DNA of 64,000 bases, taken from the NCBI GenBank assembly GCA_023653785.1, contig JAMKCH010012571.1, positions 1-64,000 of the forward strand, in the 5' to 3' direction. The notes under the pieces were generated by a model. That model saw only the letters and a program-made list of their open reading frames with translations. It searched no databases and was not told the origin of the DNA. The DNA comes from Ophioderma brevispina (taxonomy: Eukaryota; Echinodermata; Ophiuroidea; Amphilepidida; Ophiodermatidae). The position numbers were made by a program, and so were the translations under genes. Below, piece after piece: positions 22,871-36,000 of this stretch; the first letter of the stretch is position 1, and each line of letters starts with the position of its first letter.

Positions 22871-22872
22871 TA

Positions 22873-24689
22873 AATATGTTTCGTATTTTGTGCCGCTTTA
22901 CTTTCGTGACATTAATCCAGCCCTGATAAATTTTATAATGTGGCTTCCATAGAAGTTACCCATACGTCAAGTCAAACTATCTTTCCTCCGCAGCTTGACA
23001 AAAAGTATGAGCATCATACACTGAATTGCTGTGTCACCAAATATAATAAAACACTTAAAGGCGTCCTGCAATGCAGTTAACTTCATTCATTTAGAGGCAA
23101 TGGGTAAACTTACTGCGCATGTTTACGTGTTTATTCATAACGATTGTTGATGTAATTCAAAGACATGGTTAAGTAAGACTTAAAGGTGCACACAGATATA
23201 GGTAAGTAAGGTGTAAATGTGCATATAGATATAAGGAAGGTTTATTTTGATTGGTTACTCGGAGGCTATATCATATTTTATCATGTAATGAGCCAATCAG
23301 AGATACTGTAAGTAAAGTCTGTAGATGTAAGAGTATGATTCTTAAACAGGAACGTCAGAAACGTGCCGGCCATGACCGGACCCCCCCCCCCCCCCCCCCT
23401 CACCCTTTCACGGGTTGGTTTTAAAAATATATTTGTGTTGAGTTCAGAAAAATATAATGCACCAAATAGCCCAATTTTTAGAAACACATTTAAAAATTTT
23501 CTTTAATGATATGATGGGGCACAACCAGTCTCGTACGCTCCCTTGTGTCCCGCATGTACGTGCGAGAATGAGTCAGTTCTGCGCCAATGGCCGGGGTTCG
23601 TTCGCGAAACAGTCGTTAAGAACTAACGTAGACCTAGGTGCGACGTAAGTTACTACTAAGTTTTTTTCGCGTTCGTGAAACTGGACGTAGGCTACGTGTG
23701 TCTTATGAGTAAGCCAGATTTACGATCAAAAACTTTACGGGTGGTCACGAGTACACGTACCACACTCGTAGTGTGTGGGAAGTTGACGGATCGGTCTGAT
23801 TTTCGCATTTCATCCATCTGTTAGCAATCATCCTGGTGGTAACAGCATTTCTTATGCCAGGAAGAAAATGAAGGAAGTACACAGTCCTGAACAAAAAATA
23901 AGATATTATAAAAAACCACTTGCATCTTAGATTTCAGCCAGGATGTCGTGATGGACTGTACAATGCAAAAACAGTGATTAGAATTAAATAACTTTCTAAC
24001 TCTAGTTTGCAGCACGTTTCCGCGTTTTACAATATCTAAACATGTTTAGGCATTTACATAGGTGTTTAGACATTTGACCGCCAAGTGTTAGAGAGAGTGA
24101 ATTATTTTAAAACCTAAACACTACAGGCACCATATTCCTAGATGTTTTTGCAGCGTGGTCTTGACACTTGATATAGAAGGGGCTTATAAAAAATAAATGG
24201 CAACACAAATTATTTCTAGAAAGTCACAAATTTTTTCCAATTAAAGTTCTTTATTCACATGCGTCTGGTTGGCTGAAAATATTCATTGTCATTGGGCAAT
24301 TGAAACAAAATCGGTGGCATAAATTAACAAAACAGATTATTAATAAACATGTTAAAGTTAATTAATCATTATCTTGTCTTCGAAGCATGGAATTTGCATA
24401 ATAATTACATTCCATGTCCATCAAAATGGCTTGCATCCCTTTCCACACAGATTGACCTTCAAAATTTTTTTTTTTTCTATCCATGTCACGCCATAGAAAA
24501 AAAATTAGGAAAGAAGCAAAAAATTAAAGAAAAGAAAAGAAAAGAATGAAGAAGAGAGGCCTCTACTCATAAGAATTCAAGGCTTTGACTCGGAGATTTC
24601 CGAGGATGGTGTCCTCAATTTTCTAAACAAATCGTATTTTTTGTATGTACACAATGCTTATCCACATACTAATCGTTGTGTGAAAAAGC
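22873..24689. other. Noncoding stretch
   Basis: A run of about 20 C lies at 23380-23399 and an A/G-rich stretch at 24497-24560. The frames present have no recognised domain. Confidence 0.5.
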
Positions 24690-25252
24690 CAAAGAGGTTC
24701 TATCTAGATAGAGAGGCAAAAACGTTACGTAAATCTTAGACATTCACCGTCTCGCATGTTTTTGCCGACCACAAAGAAAGAAAACTAGCGTACAACAATT
24801 AGAAAGCAATGGCTGCTCAGCTTCGTGCCAAATACTGTGGGTGCCCGATTGGAATTATACACTAATCGGGTAAGTCTAGTTGATACAAATTAATGTATGT
24901 GTAGGGTGGGCAGGTGTGTTGTAATAATAGTGTAACATGGATAATGGTGCCTCAGATACTCTTTTTTCTCATAATGCAATGCGCGCTTAGGTGAAAGATT
25001 CTCATTGAGGCGGTTTATTTAAATCAAGACACTGACGTGTCATTTCATCGGTTGTGTGGCCATGGGTAGGACAAAAATGAACCACCCAATAGCACCAAAA
25101 TCCAACAACTGATCTTTTGGCGGATTGTTTGATCGAATGACATTATGTGTGTATAAAAGCACCAAAACTAATAATTAATATTCCGTGCAATATTCAAAAA
25201 AAATGTCAGCGCCCGGCACGGACGACTGGGTTTGAATGCGTTTCACCCCCTG
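24690..25252 (+). repeat. 0.55-kb dispersed repeat, copy 2
   Basis: Colinear with copy 1 at 19209-19760. A short upstream stretch (24600-24690, 'cacatactaatc..tgtg') also recurs near 39910-40010 next to a different sequence. Confidence 0.75.
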
Positions 25253-25826
25253 GAAATAGCTACCGGTTGTAATAATTTTGTGTTATACAGATAATCCTCT
25301 CCTTATGGTACTGTTATACTACACAAAATGGTTTATTTACATCAAAACGAAAAATCCTATTTCTCTAAATTTTTGGGTGCAATAGTATTTTAGGTTGACT
25401 ATTTTGTTCTTAGATGATAAATAATACACCCCACACAAAACATCATATTGGAATACTCTGAGTCGGCATTGTAAACTTTTGTCACTTATTGGCTAATTCA
25501 CAGTTTTGTTTAACTCTTTACACAATCAGTGTAAGTCTTGTATTCATTTTATCTCTTGCCATTTCTTCAATTGATTAATAGCCTTTCTTCATGTTGGATG
25601 CAGATTTCGGCCTGTAATATCAGTTATTGTTTTCATTTATAGGATGATAGGCCTTACATACTTTGTATTTTTTTAAATAAAATATTTTTTTGTCTTTTCA
25701 AACCTACAAGATAGACTCCTAATGAGAAAAAATAGGCGACCTCGTGAGTTTGGAAGCCATTTCTTTAGTTCCGGTGTGGCCTATCTAATATCTTCTAAAG
25801 TACAAGTAATGGAGTAACAAGATAGG
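25253..25826. other. Noncoding stretch
   Basis: No gene or strong repeat is recognised. AT-rich. Confidence 0.45.
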
Positions 25827-27714
25827 CCAATGCTATGATATAATTTAATTGTTATAATGTACTTCAATATACATCTAAATGAACGCAGTTCTCATATACA
25901 AGAAGGAATTCTAAAATACGCCAGGGGTAGTCCGAGGACTATCAGATTCAATGGTATATGCTACCGAAAACGCCCACGATCGCTTGTTGTTTAAAATCCC
26001 GTTAATCGATTTAATATAGAACGGCATTCAACACCAACTCGTACATAATGGCACCCACGATTACACCCAAACAGACGACACGTAATAATGATTCTAAGTT
26101 AAGCGGAGAGGGGTTCTACGACCGCTAACGTCCATGTGCGCGAACGCACGTTAAGTCCACAACTTGTAGAGAAGAAAAATGTAACAAGCTCTAAGAATAA
26201 TGTACGTAGTATACTTCGATTCAAGTTTCGCGGACGAAACCCCAGACATTTGCCAAAATGCGCCACTTGTGACTTGTATTTTACATATGGCTATAGTGTG
26301 TGTGAAAAGAACATCACATGTATGCGAACATCTAATATCATTTTTTTAAATATAGTCAATTACTTTAAAACCCCTTGCGCGCGCACAACCCCTTTCTGAT
26401 TAATCTCAGAATCAGCCTGTCATTTCTGACTGTAATCTTGTAAAGTTTAATTTCTAATAGAATTCTAAAATATTACTCGAACACGGAATATAACGCGTAA
26501 GTGAACTTGAACTATAGCTTACTCTAACTATAACTCTAATTTGACCTTACAAAAACGGTAGGCCTATGTAGTCAATGTTAAAACATTTGGACATCATGAA
26601 AATTGGATCTATTAAGTATATGAGTACATATGGCCTTGATGATTTACAAGTTTATTCAGTGATTTCGTTAGCGTTGACCATGTTCGACGTCAACAACCTT
26701 CGAGTGCAAGTTGTTTTGGGTATTCAATAGTATTTCATATCCAGAAAAAAGTAAAATAGCCAAAGCAAACATTGGAGCTTTTCATGCGTGCCAGCCCTGA
26801 TCTACAGGATTTTTTTCATTTCAAGTTGTCTTAGTTCTTAAAGAGGCAAGAGGTCATATATCCAAAAACAGGCCCTTTTTGTTTGCAAAACTGCGTTGCG
26901 TTTCTTTGACATAGTTGACTGCTGGCATGTATTCAATTACCCTGCAGTTAAGAAGCCGAAAACGACGATTTTATGTTATACAAAAAGATGATTTGTATTT
27001 TATTCGTACACATAATTAGGACCGATTAGAATTGTTTTCTTTTTATCCTAACAGTTACTTTATCATTTTGATTTAGGGCGTCATTATTTGTTTAGGTGTT
27101 TACACGTTGCTTTTACATATGTTAACCCCAACCTGAAAATGAAAAAGCCTTTGGTGTCAAGATATTTTTAAATACAACGAGTGTTTTATTCCAATATTCA
27201 TTTATCTCTTAAGTATTCCTTTTCGCTCTAAAAACAAGTTCCGATTATCAATTTCAGATATTTTAAGTTTGGATGTTGCGGTAAATGTAACCTGTGCCAC
27301 TTTAGGTAATATCAGGGTATATAGCTATGAGTACAATAAAAGAACTGGCCCGTGACACCTCAGGGGGTTCAGGTACACTAAAGTCTCAATAACTAAAGAA
27401 TTGGCTGATCCTTGTTATAAATTTTCACGTTCGTTTGTAGCTTGTACGTTTGCGAAATTTTACAAAAGTTGGTTAACAACATCCAGCCAGCATTGCTCAA
27501 CAAAGCAATCGCTAAATGAAATCAATGACGCTGGACAACCAATGTGGATTCCGAACGAACCCAGAAGCTCTAGGAGACTGCGTAGCCAATTTTACTGAGT
27601 TAATATCGCTGACCTCGCCTTTAGCTTGGATTTTAAGTAAAGAAAGGCAAAAATACTTTCGGCTCCATATTTGTAATATTGTTGTAAAAGTTGATAAAAG
27701 AACAAAGACTCGGC
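25827..27714 (+). repeat. 5'-flank duplication, upstream copy (about 1.89 kb)
   Basis: This unit begins 'ccaatgctatgatataattt' and is repeated from 27715. It ends 'gttgataaaag', which corresponds to about 13 bases before the start codon of the solute-binding-domain gene in the downstream copy. Exon 1 itself is not included. The copies differ by scattered substitutions and many one-base indels. Confidence 0.8.
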
Positions 27715-28809
27715 CCAATGCTATGATATAATTTAATTGTCTATAAGTACTCAAATATACATCTAACTGAACGCAGTTTCATATACCAGCAGGAATTCAA
27801 AAATACGCGAGGGGTAGTCCGAAGACTTATCAGTCAATTGGTCTATGCTCACCCGAAAACACACACGTATATGCTTGTAAAATCCGTTAATCGATTAACT
27901 AGAACGGCATTCAACACCAACTCGTAAATAATTGCACCCACGATTACACCCAAACAGACGACACGTAATAATGATACTAAGTTAAGCGGAGAGGTGTTCC
28001 TACGGAATCGTCGACCGTCCATGTCGACGAAAGCAGGAAGTCACACACTTGTGAAATCGTAACAAGCTCTCAGCATAAATTTACCGAAACATATATAATT
28101 ACGATTCAAGTTTCGCGGACGAACCCAGACTATGGCAAAATGCGCAATAGCTCGGTGACTTGTATTTTACATCTGGCTATAGTGTGGTTGAAACAGATAA
28201 TTCACATTGATGCGAATACATATAAATCATTTTTAAATATAGTCAATTACTTAAAAACCACTTGCGCGCGAAAACCCTTTTGATTTATATCTCCGAATCA
28301 GCCTACCTGTCATTTCTGACTGTAACTTTAAAGTAATTCTAACTAGAATTCTAAATATTACTCGAACACGAACTCTAGACGCTACGTGAACTTGAACTAT
28401 AGCTTACTCTAACTATAACTCTAACTTGACCTTACAACAACGTAGCCTATGTAGTCAATTGTAAAACATTTGGACATCTATCGAAAATTGGATATTATTT
28501 CATTATGAGTACAGATGTGCCTTGATGATTACAAGATTTATTCATTAGATTTCGTAGCGTTGACCATGTTCGACGTCAATAACCTTCGAGTGCAAGTTGT
28601 TTTGGTCATTCAAATAGTAATTTCATATCCAGAAAAAAGTAAACGTAGCAAAAAGCAAACATTGGAGCTTTTCATGCGTGCTGCCAGCCATGTCTACAGG
28701 ATTTTCATTTCAATTTGTCTTATTTTTAAAGAGGCAAGAGGTCATATATCCAAAAAAAGGCCCTTTTTGTTTTCAAAACTGCGTTGCGTTTCTTTGCATA
28801 GTTTAGAAT

Positions 28810-29030
28810 AAGAGAAGATACCAGTAGCTTCCCATAATGCATTGCTTCCATTGGAAGTTTTTGTACAGGTTGTCATGTGGATCGTTAGAGATGAAACACT
28901 CTTAAAATGCAAATTTGTGATCAGTACTGTCAATTTAGCCATGTTTCATCACTAATGATCCACATCAGTACCTGTACAAAAACCTCCATTGGAAGCAATG
29001 CATTGTGGGAAGCTACTGAAATCTTCTCTT
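28810..29030. mobile_element. 221-bp MITE with ~58-bp inverted ends and 9-bp target duplication
   Basis: It begins AAGAGAAGAT and ends ATCTTCTCTT. Its arms pair over about 58 bases with the shared blocks 'gcaatgcatt' and 'tttttgtacagg'. GTTTAGAAT flanks it on both sides (28801-28809 and 29031-29039). The upstream copy of the duplication lacks it and has an uninterrupted site. A 9-bp duplication with long inverted ends is typical of Mutator-like elements. Confidence 0.85.
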
Positions 29031-29446
29031 GTTTAGAATGCTGGCATGTATTCAATTACCGCTGCAGTTAAGAAGCCGAAAACGACGATTTTATGTTATA
29101 CAAAAAGATGATTTAGTATTTTCTGTCGTACACATCATATAGGACCGATTAAGACATTGTTTTCTTTTCTAATCCTACAGTTACTTTATCATTTTGTATT
29201 TAGGGCGTCCTCTATTTGTTTAGGTGTTTACACGTTGCTTTTACATATGTTAACCCCCACCTGAAATGAACAGCCTTTGGTGTCAAGATATTTTTAAATA
29301 CAACGAGTGGTTTTATTCCAATATTCATTTATCCTTCAGTATTCCTTTATCGCTCTAAAACAAGTTCCGATCTATCAATTTCAGATATTTTAAGTTTTGT
29401 ATTTTGCTGTAAATGTACCTGTGCCCCTTTAATGTATATATCAGGG

Positions 29447-29453
29447 TATATAG
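29447..29453 (+). promoter_or_regulatory. Candidate TATA box
   Basis: TATATAG lies about 390 bases upstream of the start codon in the downstream 5'-flank copy. It is conserved in the upstream copy at 27318-27324. In AT-rich DNA the motif is weak evidence alone. Confidence 0.2.
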
Positions 29454-29842
29454 ATATTGAGTACAATAAAAGAACTGGCCCGTGACACCTAGGGTTCAGG
29501 TACACTAAAGTCTCAATAACTAAAGAATTGGCTGATCCTTGTATATAAATTTTCACGTTCGTTTGTAGCTTGTACGTTTGCGAATATTACAAAAGTTGGT
29601 TAACAACATCCAGCCAGCATTGCTCAACCAAGCAATAGCTACACTGAAATCCATGACCGCTGGACAACCAATGTGGATTCCGAACGAACCCAGAAGCTCT
29701 AGGAGACTGCGTAGCCAATTTTACTGAGTTAATATCGCTGACCTCGCCTTTAGCTTTGCTTTTAAGTAAAGAAAGGCAACAATACTTTCGGCTCCATAAT
29801 TTGTAATATTGTTGTTCGTAAAAGTTGACTAAAAGAAGGCAG

Positions 29843-30014
29843 ATGTCCGATTCCGATAAAGCAACAATCATGGATTCTTCGTCAAGCAAAAGTTCCGACA
29901 ATTCAATTCCACTAGTTCTTAGCATAATAGCATTACTACTGGCGGTAATCGCGGTGATCATCGGGGCAGTAAGCTTATCTCAGAAAACTACGAACAACTA
30001 TGTCATCGGTGGAG
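29843..30014 (+). CDS. Exon 1: start, cytoplasmic tail and transmembrane anchor
   Basis: The ATG at 29843 opens MSDSDKATIMDSSSSKSSDN, followed by a strongly hydrophobic stretch of about 25 residues (SIPLVLSIIALLLAVIAVII...) and then SQKTTNNYVIGG. A TTG further upstream is in frame but is not a plausible start. The second Met (residue 10) is an alternative start. The exon ends at GGAG|GTAAGT, a near-consensus donor, in phase 1. The long open frame continues into the intron for 130 bases without family similarity. Confidence 0.8.
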
Positions 30015-33000
30015 GTAAGTGCTGGGTTGATTGGCAACTAAGTATGGGGACATGGCGAATGTGGATTATTCAGGGATTGGTGGCCACTAAGTCAGTTTTA
30101 GAGAAAGCTGCCAATTATTTGAAAAAAAATAACCTGTTTAAATAAACGGTCCGATCAGGAAGTTGTCATGTCTTTGCACTGTATTGTTCTGGGTGACCAA
30201 TACGAATGAACTTTGCTTTGACTGATGATCCCTCCATAATATCCGTTAATTGTAAACTGATTTTGCCTGCAAAATAATGAAAAATGAAAAAGAAAATGCA
30301 ATTTTACATCTTGCTATTCTTTGAAAAGCACATACAAACGTAAAGAAGCTCAACAAAGCTTTTCCATGCTTTTTGTTCCTTTCCATTTGCTGTAGCTAAT
30401 CCAGAGCCATGTACGATTTACTGCAGTAGGCTAAAGTTTTTTGTCACTTTTCTTTATGCGTTTCAATATGGCACTAACATATAGATTCAAAATTCAAGAA
30501 AAGGATTACACAAGCGGCGACGGAACTGGTGGGGTGGACCTTCAACTTTTGAAAGTGGAGAGATCTGCCCACCCCCAAAAGTGGTTGATGATAGACGTTG
30601 GGCTTATCATAGATGCATAAGAAAATGATAGTAAAGTACTAAAAATTACTCAGATAAAGTTACAAGCTTGGCACTTTGTTTGGATTCATTTGAATGCATT
30701 GGTGCTATTGTTATAGGAAATATCAAAAGGTAACTCTATAATTTGCCTTCCTGTTTTCTAGGTAATCTGTTAATTTCAAATCTTGATGATACAACCCTGT
30801 GATTACGTTTAAAGGTCCCAGGAAATGAGATGATAAACCTACTCCAAATCTTTGTGGGACAATCCATTGCAATAAACAGGGCCATAAAAAGAATACACTA
30901 CCAGTGACATCATTTGTGAAACTATTGATTATCAGTCAGTGTCATGAATAGATTCACACCAGTCACCTGGAATTTTCTATTACTCTCTGATAAATTAATG
31001 GTACCACAAATGATGTCATCACCAACCCAAATATTGAATGTTTTCTGGTCCCTCCTTGTAGACTTGACACAAAGCACATCGATTCTATCTCCATTTCCTG
31101 GGACCTTTAACACAGTAGGTCATTTTGTGGTAAAATGTTACACTGTAAAAATTATTTTACTCATGTTGAGTAAAGAGGACACAACTCTTAATGTTGAGTA
31201 AAATCTTAGTCAAAGTTGAGTAAACCTTACTCATTGTTGATTAAAGCTTAGTCATTGTTGGGTAAATATACTCAGCTTTGAGTAAGGTTTACTCAACTTT
31301 GACTAAGATTTTACTCAACATTAAGAGCTGTGACCCTTTTTACTCAACATTTTTTGGAGTGTAGAATGCAAGGTTTCGTCTTGAAATTAGGTCACACCTT
31401 TCGCTCTTAGGTCAATTTTTTCGCTCTGTTGGATAATAAAGTCAAAAACAAGTTTATTTTGTTTAACATTTAAGGTAGAAGTAAGGGAGAAATGTCGATA
31501 GGGCCCACAGAGTCTATGGGGAAATATTGATATGTCCCGACGGGGTCTATGGAGTCAGCCTCTACTAAATACCTTTGAACTGATTAGCATAATAATGTAT
31601 TCCTTTTGTAATATTTCCAAACAAATAATATGAAACCACTTTAAAAAAATTCGGATTATAAAAATATTTACCCCATGATGACGGTGAACAGTCGTGCAAA
31701 CATAAACGGGTTGTGATATACACATTATACAATTTTTATTCTTAAAGACACTATCAATGATTTGCTAAATCAGCAAATCGAAAAAATCATCAAAATTCAG
31801 ATTTTAGCATGTACGTAACAAGTACAGGTATCCTAACATACCCTGCAAATGATAAGACCAGAAGCAACCTATTAAGGACAGAATCGGAGATTTTAGTCAT
31901 TACTGTCCGAACGGACACTAACTACAACACATAATTGAATGGAGAATCGTATCTTGGAACACTGCCGTTTTCTTCCTTTTCTTTCAATTCTACAGCTGGA
32001 AATGGTAACTTATGAGAATTCTACAGACTTATCCTTCACTTTGAAGTTATTCCTGCAAATTTCAAATATTTTTCAAATCACTGATAGTGTCTTTAAGGAT
32101 CAGATGAACACGTACGAAAATTAACCCTGTAAGTCCCCTATCACGATTGTTCGAGGATGGAAATCCAAATGTGTCATCTCGAGCAGGAAGCAGGAATTTC
32201 ATTGGGGCCTGAGTTAAGAGAGTTCCGCTTTACCCACCTACAAAAAGGTTGAACACCTTTGGTAGTTAGTATGGACCCTTAACATCAATGCTAGGTAGAT
32301 AGTACTATCAAATTGCTGGAATTACTTTTTAAATGAGGGGTCAATTAAGTTTACACAGGGGTCAATTTTTTAAAAATGCCCAATCCTGTTGAAATGTATG
32401 GCTCCATCTAATCATAATGAATCCAACAATGTATAGTTTGTACCACCTACGACCATTGGTTTTGGAGTTATAGGGTAAAAATGACAAAAATGGTAAAAAA
32501 GGTCAATCTCAATTTGTACAGGGGTCAACATTAACAGTTAATCTGATTATGTTTTCAATACTTGCAAATTATTGCCTGAAGTAAGAGGAGTATAGTTTTG
32601 ATTATGTTCAATGATTACTTACGGAGATAAGGGTCAAAGAAGGTCAACACCAATTGGATTATGTTGCTCTATGACCTATTTTGTCGCATAACATGATAAC
32701 TATGCATTGCAGATGGTACAAACTATTCCTTATTTTGACACATTAAGCTAGATGAACAATTTCTTTCATTACCAAAATTTGAGCAAGTTCTGATTTTAAC
32801 CCCTGTACCACAATTTGAGAGTATTTTTTTTTTTTTTTTTTTTAACCATAAAACGAATTAAAAGCATTTTGTCTGACCATGCGCTATTTGAAATTCGCGC
32901 TACTGTATATGGGATATGTATTTGTGTTATGCGATACGGACGGCACAGTAGCGTCATACATCTTCACACATGATGCTTTCATAATGTGTATTTCCTATGG

Positions 33001-36000
33001 CATGTATGACCTAAACGTGCCGGTCGTATCGCATAACACGTTATACACTAGCGCGAATTTTAAATAGCACATGGTTAGACTAGATGGTTTTAATTCATTG
33101 TTAGGGTTATATAATTCCGTTTTTCTATGAAACCACTCGATATGTGGTCAATAATTATTTTATAGTATATATTGTTTAATATTATTCGCTGTACGGGTTC
33201 TCCTTTAACACCTTTGGTAGTTAGTATGGACCCTCTACATCAATGCTAGGTAGGTAGTAATCTCAAATTGTGGAATTACTTTTTCAATAGGGGCCAATTA
33301 AGTTTACACAGGGGTCAATTTTTTAAAATGCCCCAATCATGTTGAAATGTATTGTCCATCTAATCATAAGGAATCCAACAATGTATAGTTTGTACCACCT
33401 ACGACCATTGGTTTTGGAGTTATAGGGTAAAAATGACAAAAATGGTAAAAAAGGTCAATCTCAATTTGTACAGGGGTCAACATTAACAGTTAATCTGATT
33501 ATGTTTTCAATACTTGCAAATTATTGCCTGAAGTAAGAGGAGTATAGTTTTGATTATGTTCAACATTTAAGGTAGAAGTAAGGGAGAAATGTCGATAGGG
33601 CCCACAGAGTCTATGGGGAAATATTGATATGTCCCGACGGGGTCTATGGAGTCAGCCTCTACTAAATACCTTTGAACTGATTAGCATAATAATGTATTCC
33701 TTTTGTAATATTTCCAAACAAATAATATGAAACCACTTTAAAAAAATTCGGATTATAAAAATATTTACCCCATGATGACGGTGAACAGTCGTGCAAACAT
33801 AAACGGGTTGTGATATACACATTATACAATTTTTATTCTTAAAGACACTATCAATGATTTGCTAAATCAGCAAATCGAAAAAATCATCAAAATTCAGATT
33901 TTAGCATGTACGTAACAAGTACAGGTATCCTAACATACCCTGCAAATGATAAGACCAGAAGCAACCTATTAAGGACAGAATCGGAGATTTTAGTCATTAC
34001 TGTCCGAACGGACACTAACTACAACACATAATTGAATGGAGAATCGTATCTTGGAACACTGCCGTTTTCTTCCTTTTCTTTCAATTCTACAGCTGGAAAT
34101 GGTAACTTATGAGAATTCTACAGACTTATCCTTCACTTTGAAGTTATTCCTGCAAATTTCAAATATTTTTCAAATCACTGATAGTGTCTTTAAGGATCAG
34201 ATGAACACGTCGATTAAAATACCCCTGTTAAGTACCCCTATCACGATGTTCAAGGATGACAAAGTGTCATCTAGAGCAGGAGCAGAATTTCATTGGGGCC
34301 TTATTTAAGGAGTTCGTTTACCCACACTACAGAAAAGGTTTAACACCTTTGGTAGTTAGTATGGACCCTCTACATCAATGCTAGGTAGGTAGTAATCTCA
34401 AATTGTGGAATTACTTTTTCAATAGGGGCCAATTAAGTTTACACAGGGGTCAATCTTTTAAAATGCCCCAATCATGTTGAAATGTATTGTCCATCTAATC
34501 ATAATGAATCCAACAATGTATAGTTGTACCACCCACCGGGAACCATGGGTTTGGGTTATAGGGTAAAAATGACAAAAAAATGGTAACAAAGGTCAATCTC
34601 AATTGTACCGGGATCAACATTAACAGTTAATCTGATTATGTTTTGCAATACTTGCAAATTATTGCCTGAAGTAGTAAAGAGGAGTATAAGTTGTGCTTAT
34701 GTTCAATGATTACTTACGGAGAAAGGGTCAAAGGGTCAACACCCCCCCCCCACATTGGATTGTTGCTCATGACTATTTGGTCGCAGAACATGATAACTGC
34801 AGGCAGATGGTACAAACTATCCTTATTTTTTACACATTAATCTAGATGAACAATTTTCTTGTATTACGCAAAAAATTGAGCAAGTATGATTTAACCCCTG
34901 ATACCACCAATTTGAGAGTATATACCTACCTAGCATGATGTAGAGGGTCCATACTAACTACCAAAGTGCCAAACCTTTTCTTAGTGACGTTGTGTTAAAC
35001 GATAATGTTTGGACCGGGGTCCGAAACTCTCCTCAATCATGGGAATCAGCAGGTCAGTGTTACCTAGAAACCATCAAAACATTATGTACAGACTCTTGTG
35101 CAAGGTCATTTGAGCCTCCCGTAGGACTATGCTAAGTGTCCTGCTTAAAGTAACAATTTGTGAAAGCCTGTGAACATAAATGCTTAATGTGAAGTTATCG
35201 CAGCTGTAGTATGCGTCGTATTATAACAACACGTTCCTTGCTTTTGGTACCAGATTCAAAAAGCGGTTCGAGCAGTCTAAACGAGGGCGATGAAGGAATT
35301 AATAATCCTGGTGATGAGAGGATCTGGACAATGTCTATCGGACACGACGCTTCACGATGGGAGTACTTGTAAGTAAAGACAGACCATTAATGAACATAAA
35401 AAACATAGATGTTAAAGCTATCGGTGATTTGCTAAATTCAGAAAATCGGAAAAAAACCATGTAACAAGTATAGTTATCCTAACAATGTCCCCTTGAAGTG
35501 AGAAGACCAAAAGCAACCTAATAAGGTTAACACCGGATAGTTTAGTCAATACTGCCCGTACGGACACTTACTACAACAAGTATGTAATACAATAAGCATC
35601 TTTGTATGGAATATTTGCACTCTACCAGTGTATTAGTCATTCATGGTTTCTTCCCTGGTCTATTCAGTAGACAAACCGTACTTGATAATACAATCAAGGA
35701 CAACAAACGATCAGTACAATAACCAACTTGAAATGGAATGTTTGCGCTATACTTATTTGAAATATTTCATTCCTAGGTCATTTCTTTCTTTATTTTACAC
35801 TTGGCTGATCATGGCATCAGACAAACAACCTAATCAGACACCATTCAGTATTACCACAATGAACAGTTTGCATGGAAATCTGGTAATGTTGAGTCACATG
35901 AGCCTATGGTTTCTTAAAATACGAGGTTATATTGGCAAACCTTATATTGGATTAAACAAGGTATAGTTCCCTATATCTACAACCTTTTGTTTTTGCACGA

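Larger units (their letters stand above)
27715..29842 (+). repeat. 5'-flank duplication, downstream copy abutting exon 1
   Basis: This is the second copy of the 1.89-kb unit, lengthened by a 221-bp MITE plus its 9-bp target duplication. Its last bases lead into the start codon of exon 1 at 29843, so it must contain the promoter and 5' UTR. A TATATAG box lies at 29447-29453, and the equivalent in the upstream copy is at 27318-27324. Neither is proven to be a promoter. Confidence 0.75.
31467..34740 (+). repeat. Tandem duplication with a 2097-bp period (intron 1)
   Basis: 31467-32108 and 33564-34205 are identical or nearly so, starting 'catttaaggtagaagtaagg'. The junction at 33561 joins '..gattatgttcaa' to 'catttaagg' with a CAA overlap. 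The later part of unit 2 (34500-34900) differs by many one-base indels. The shared open frames (31939-32124 and 34036-34308) have no known domain. Confidence 0.8.

Noticed and set aside
23380..23399. Poly(C) run as a functional i-motif
   Set aside because: Homopolymer length is unreliable in this kind of assembly, and there is nothing regulatory around it.
30015..30145. Extension of exon 1 into the following open frame
   Set aside because: A strong GTAAGT donor ends the exon, and the downstream codons show no link to the binding domain that continues in exon 2.
31939..34308. Repeated frames (MENRILEHC...) as a paralogous gene pair
   Set aside because: The frames are open only because the DNA duplication is recent. 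No domain or splice context supports a protein.
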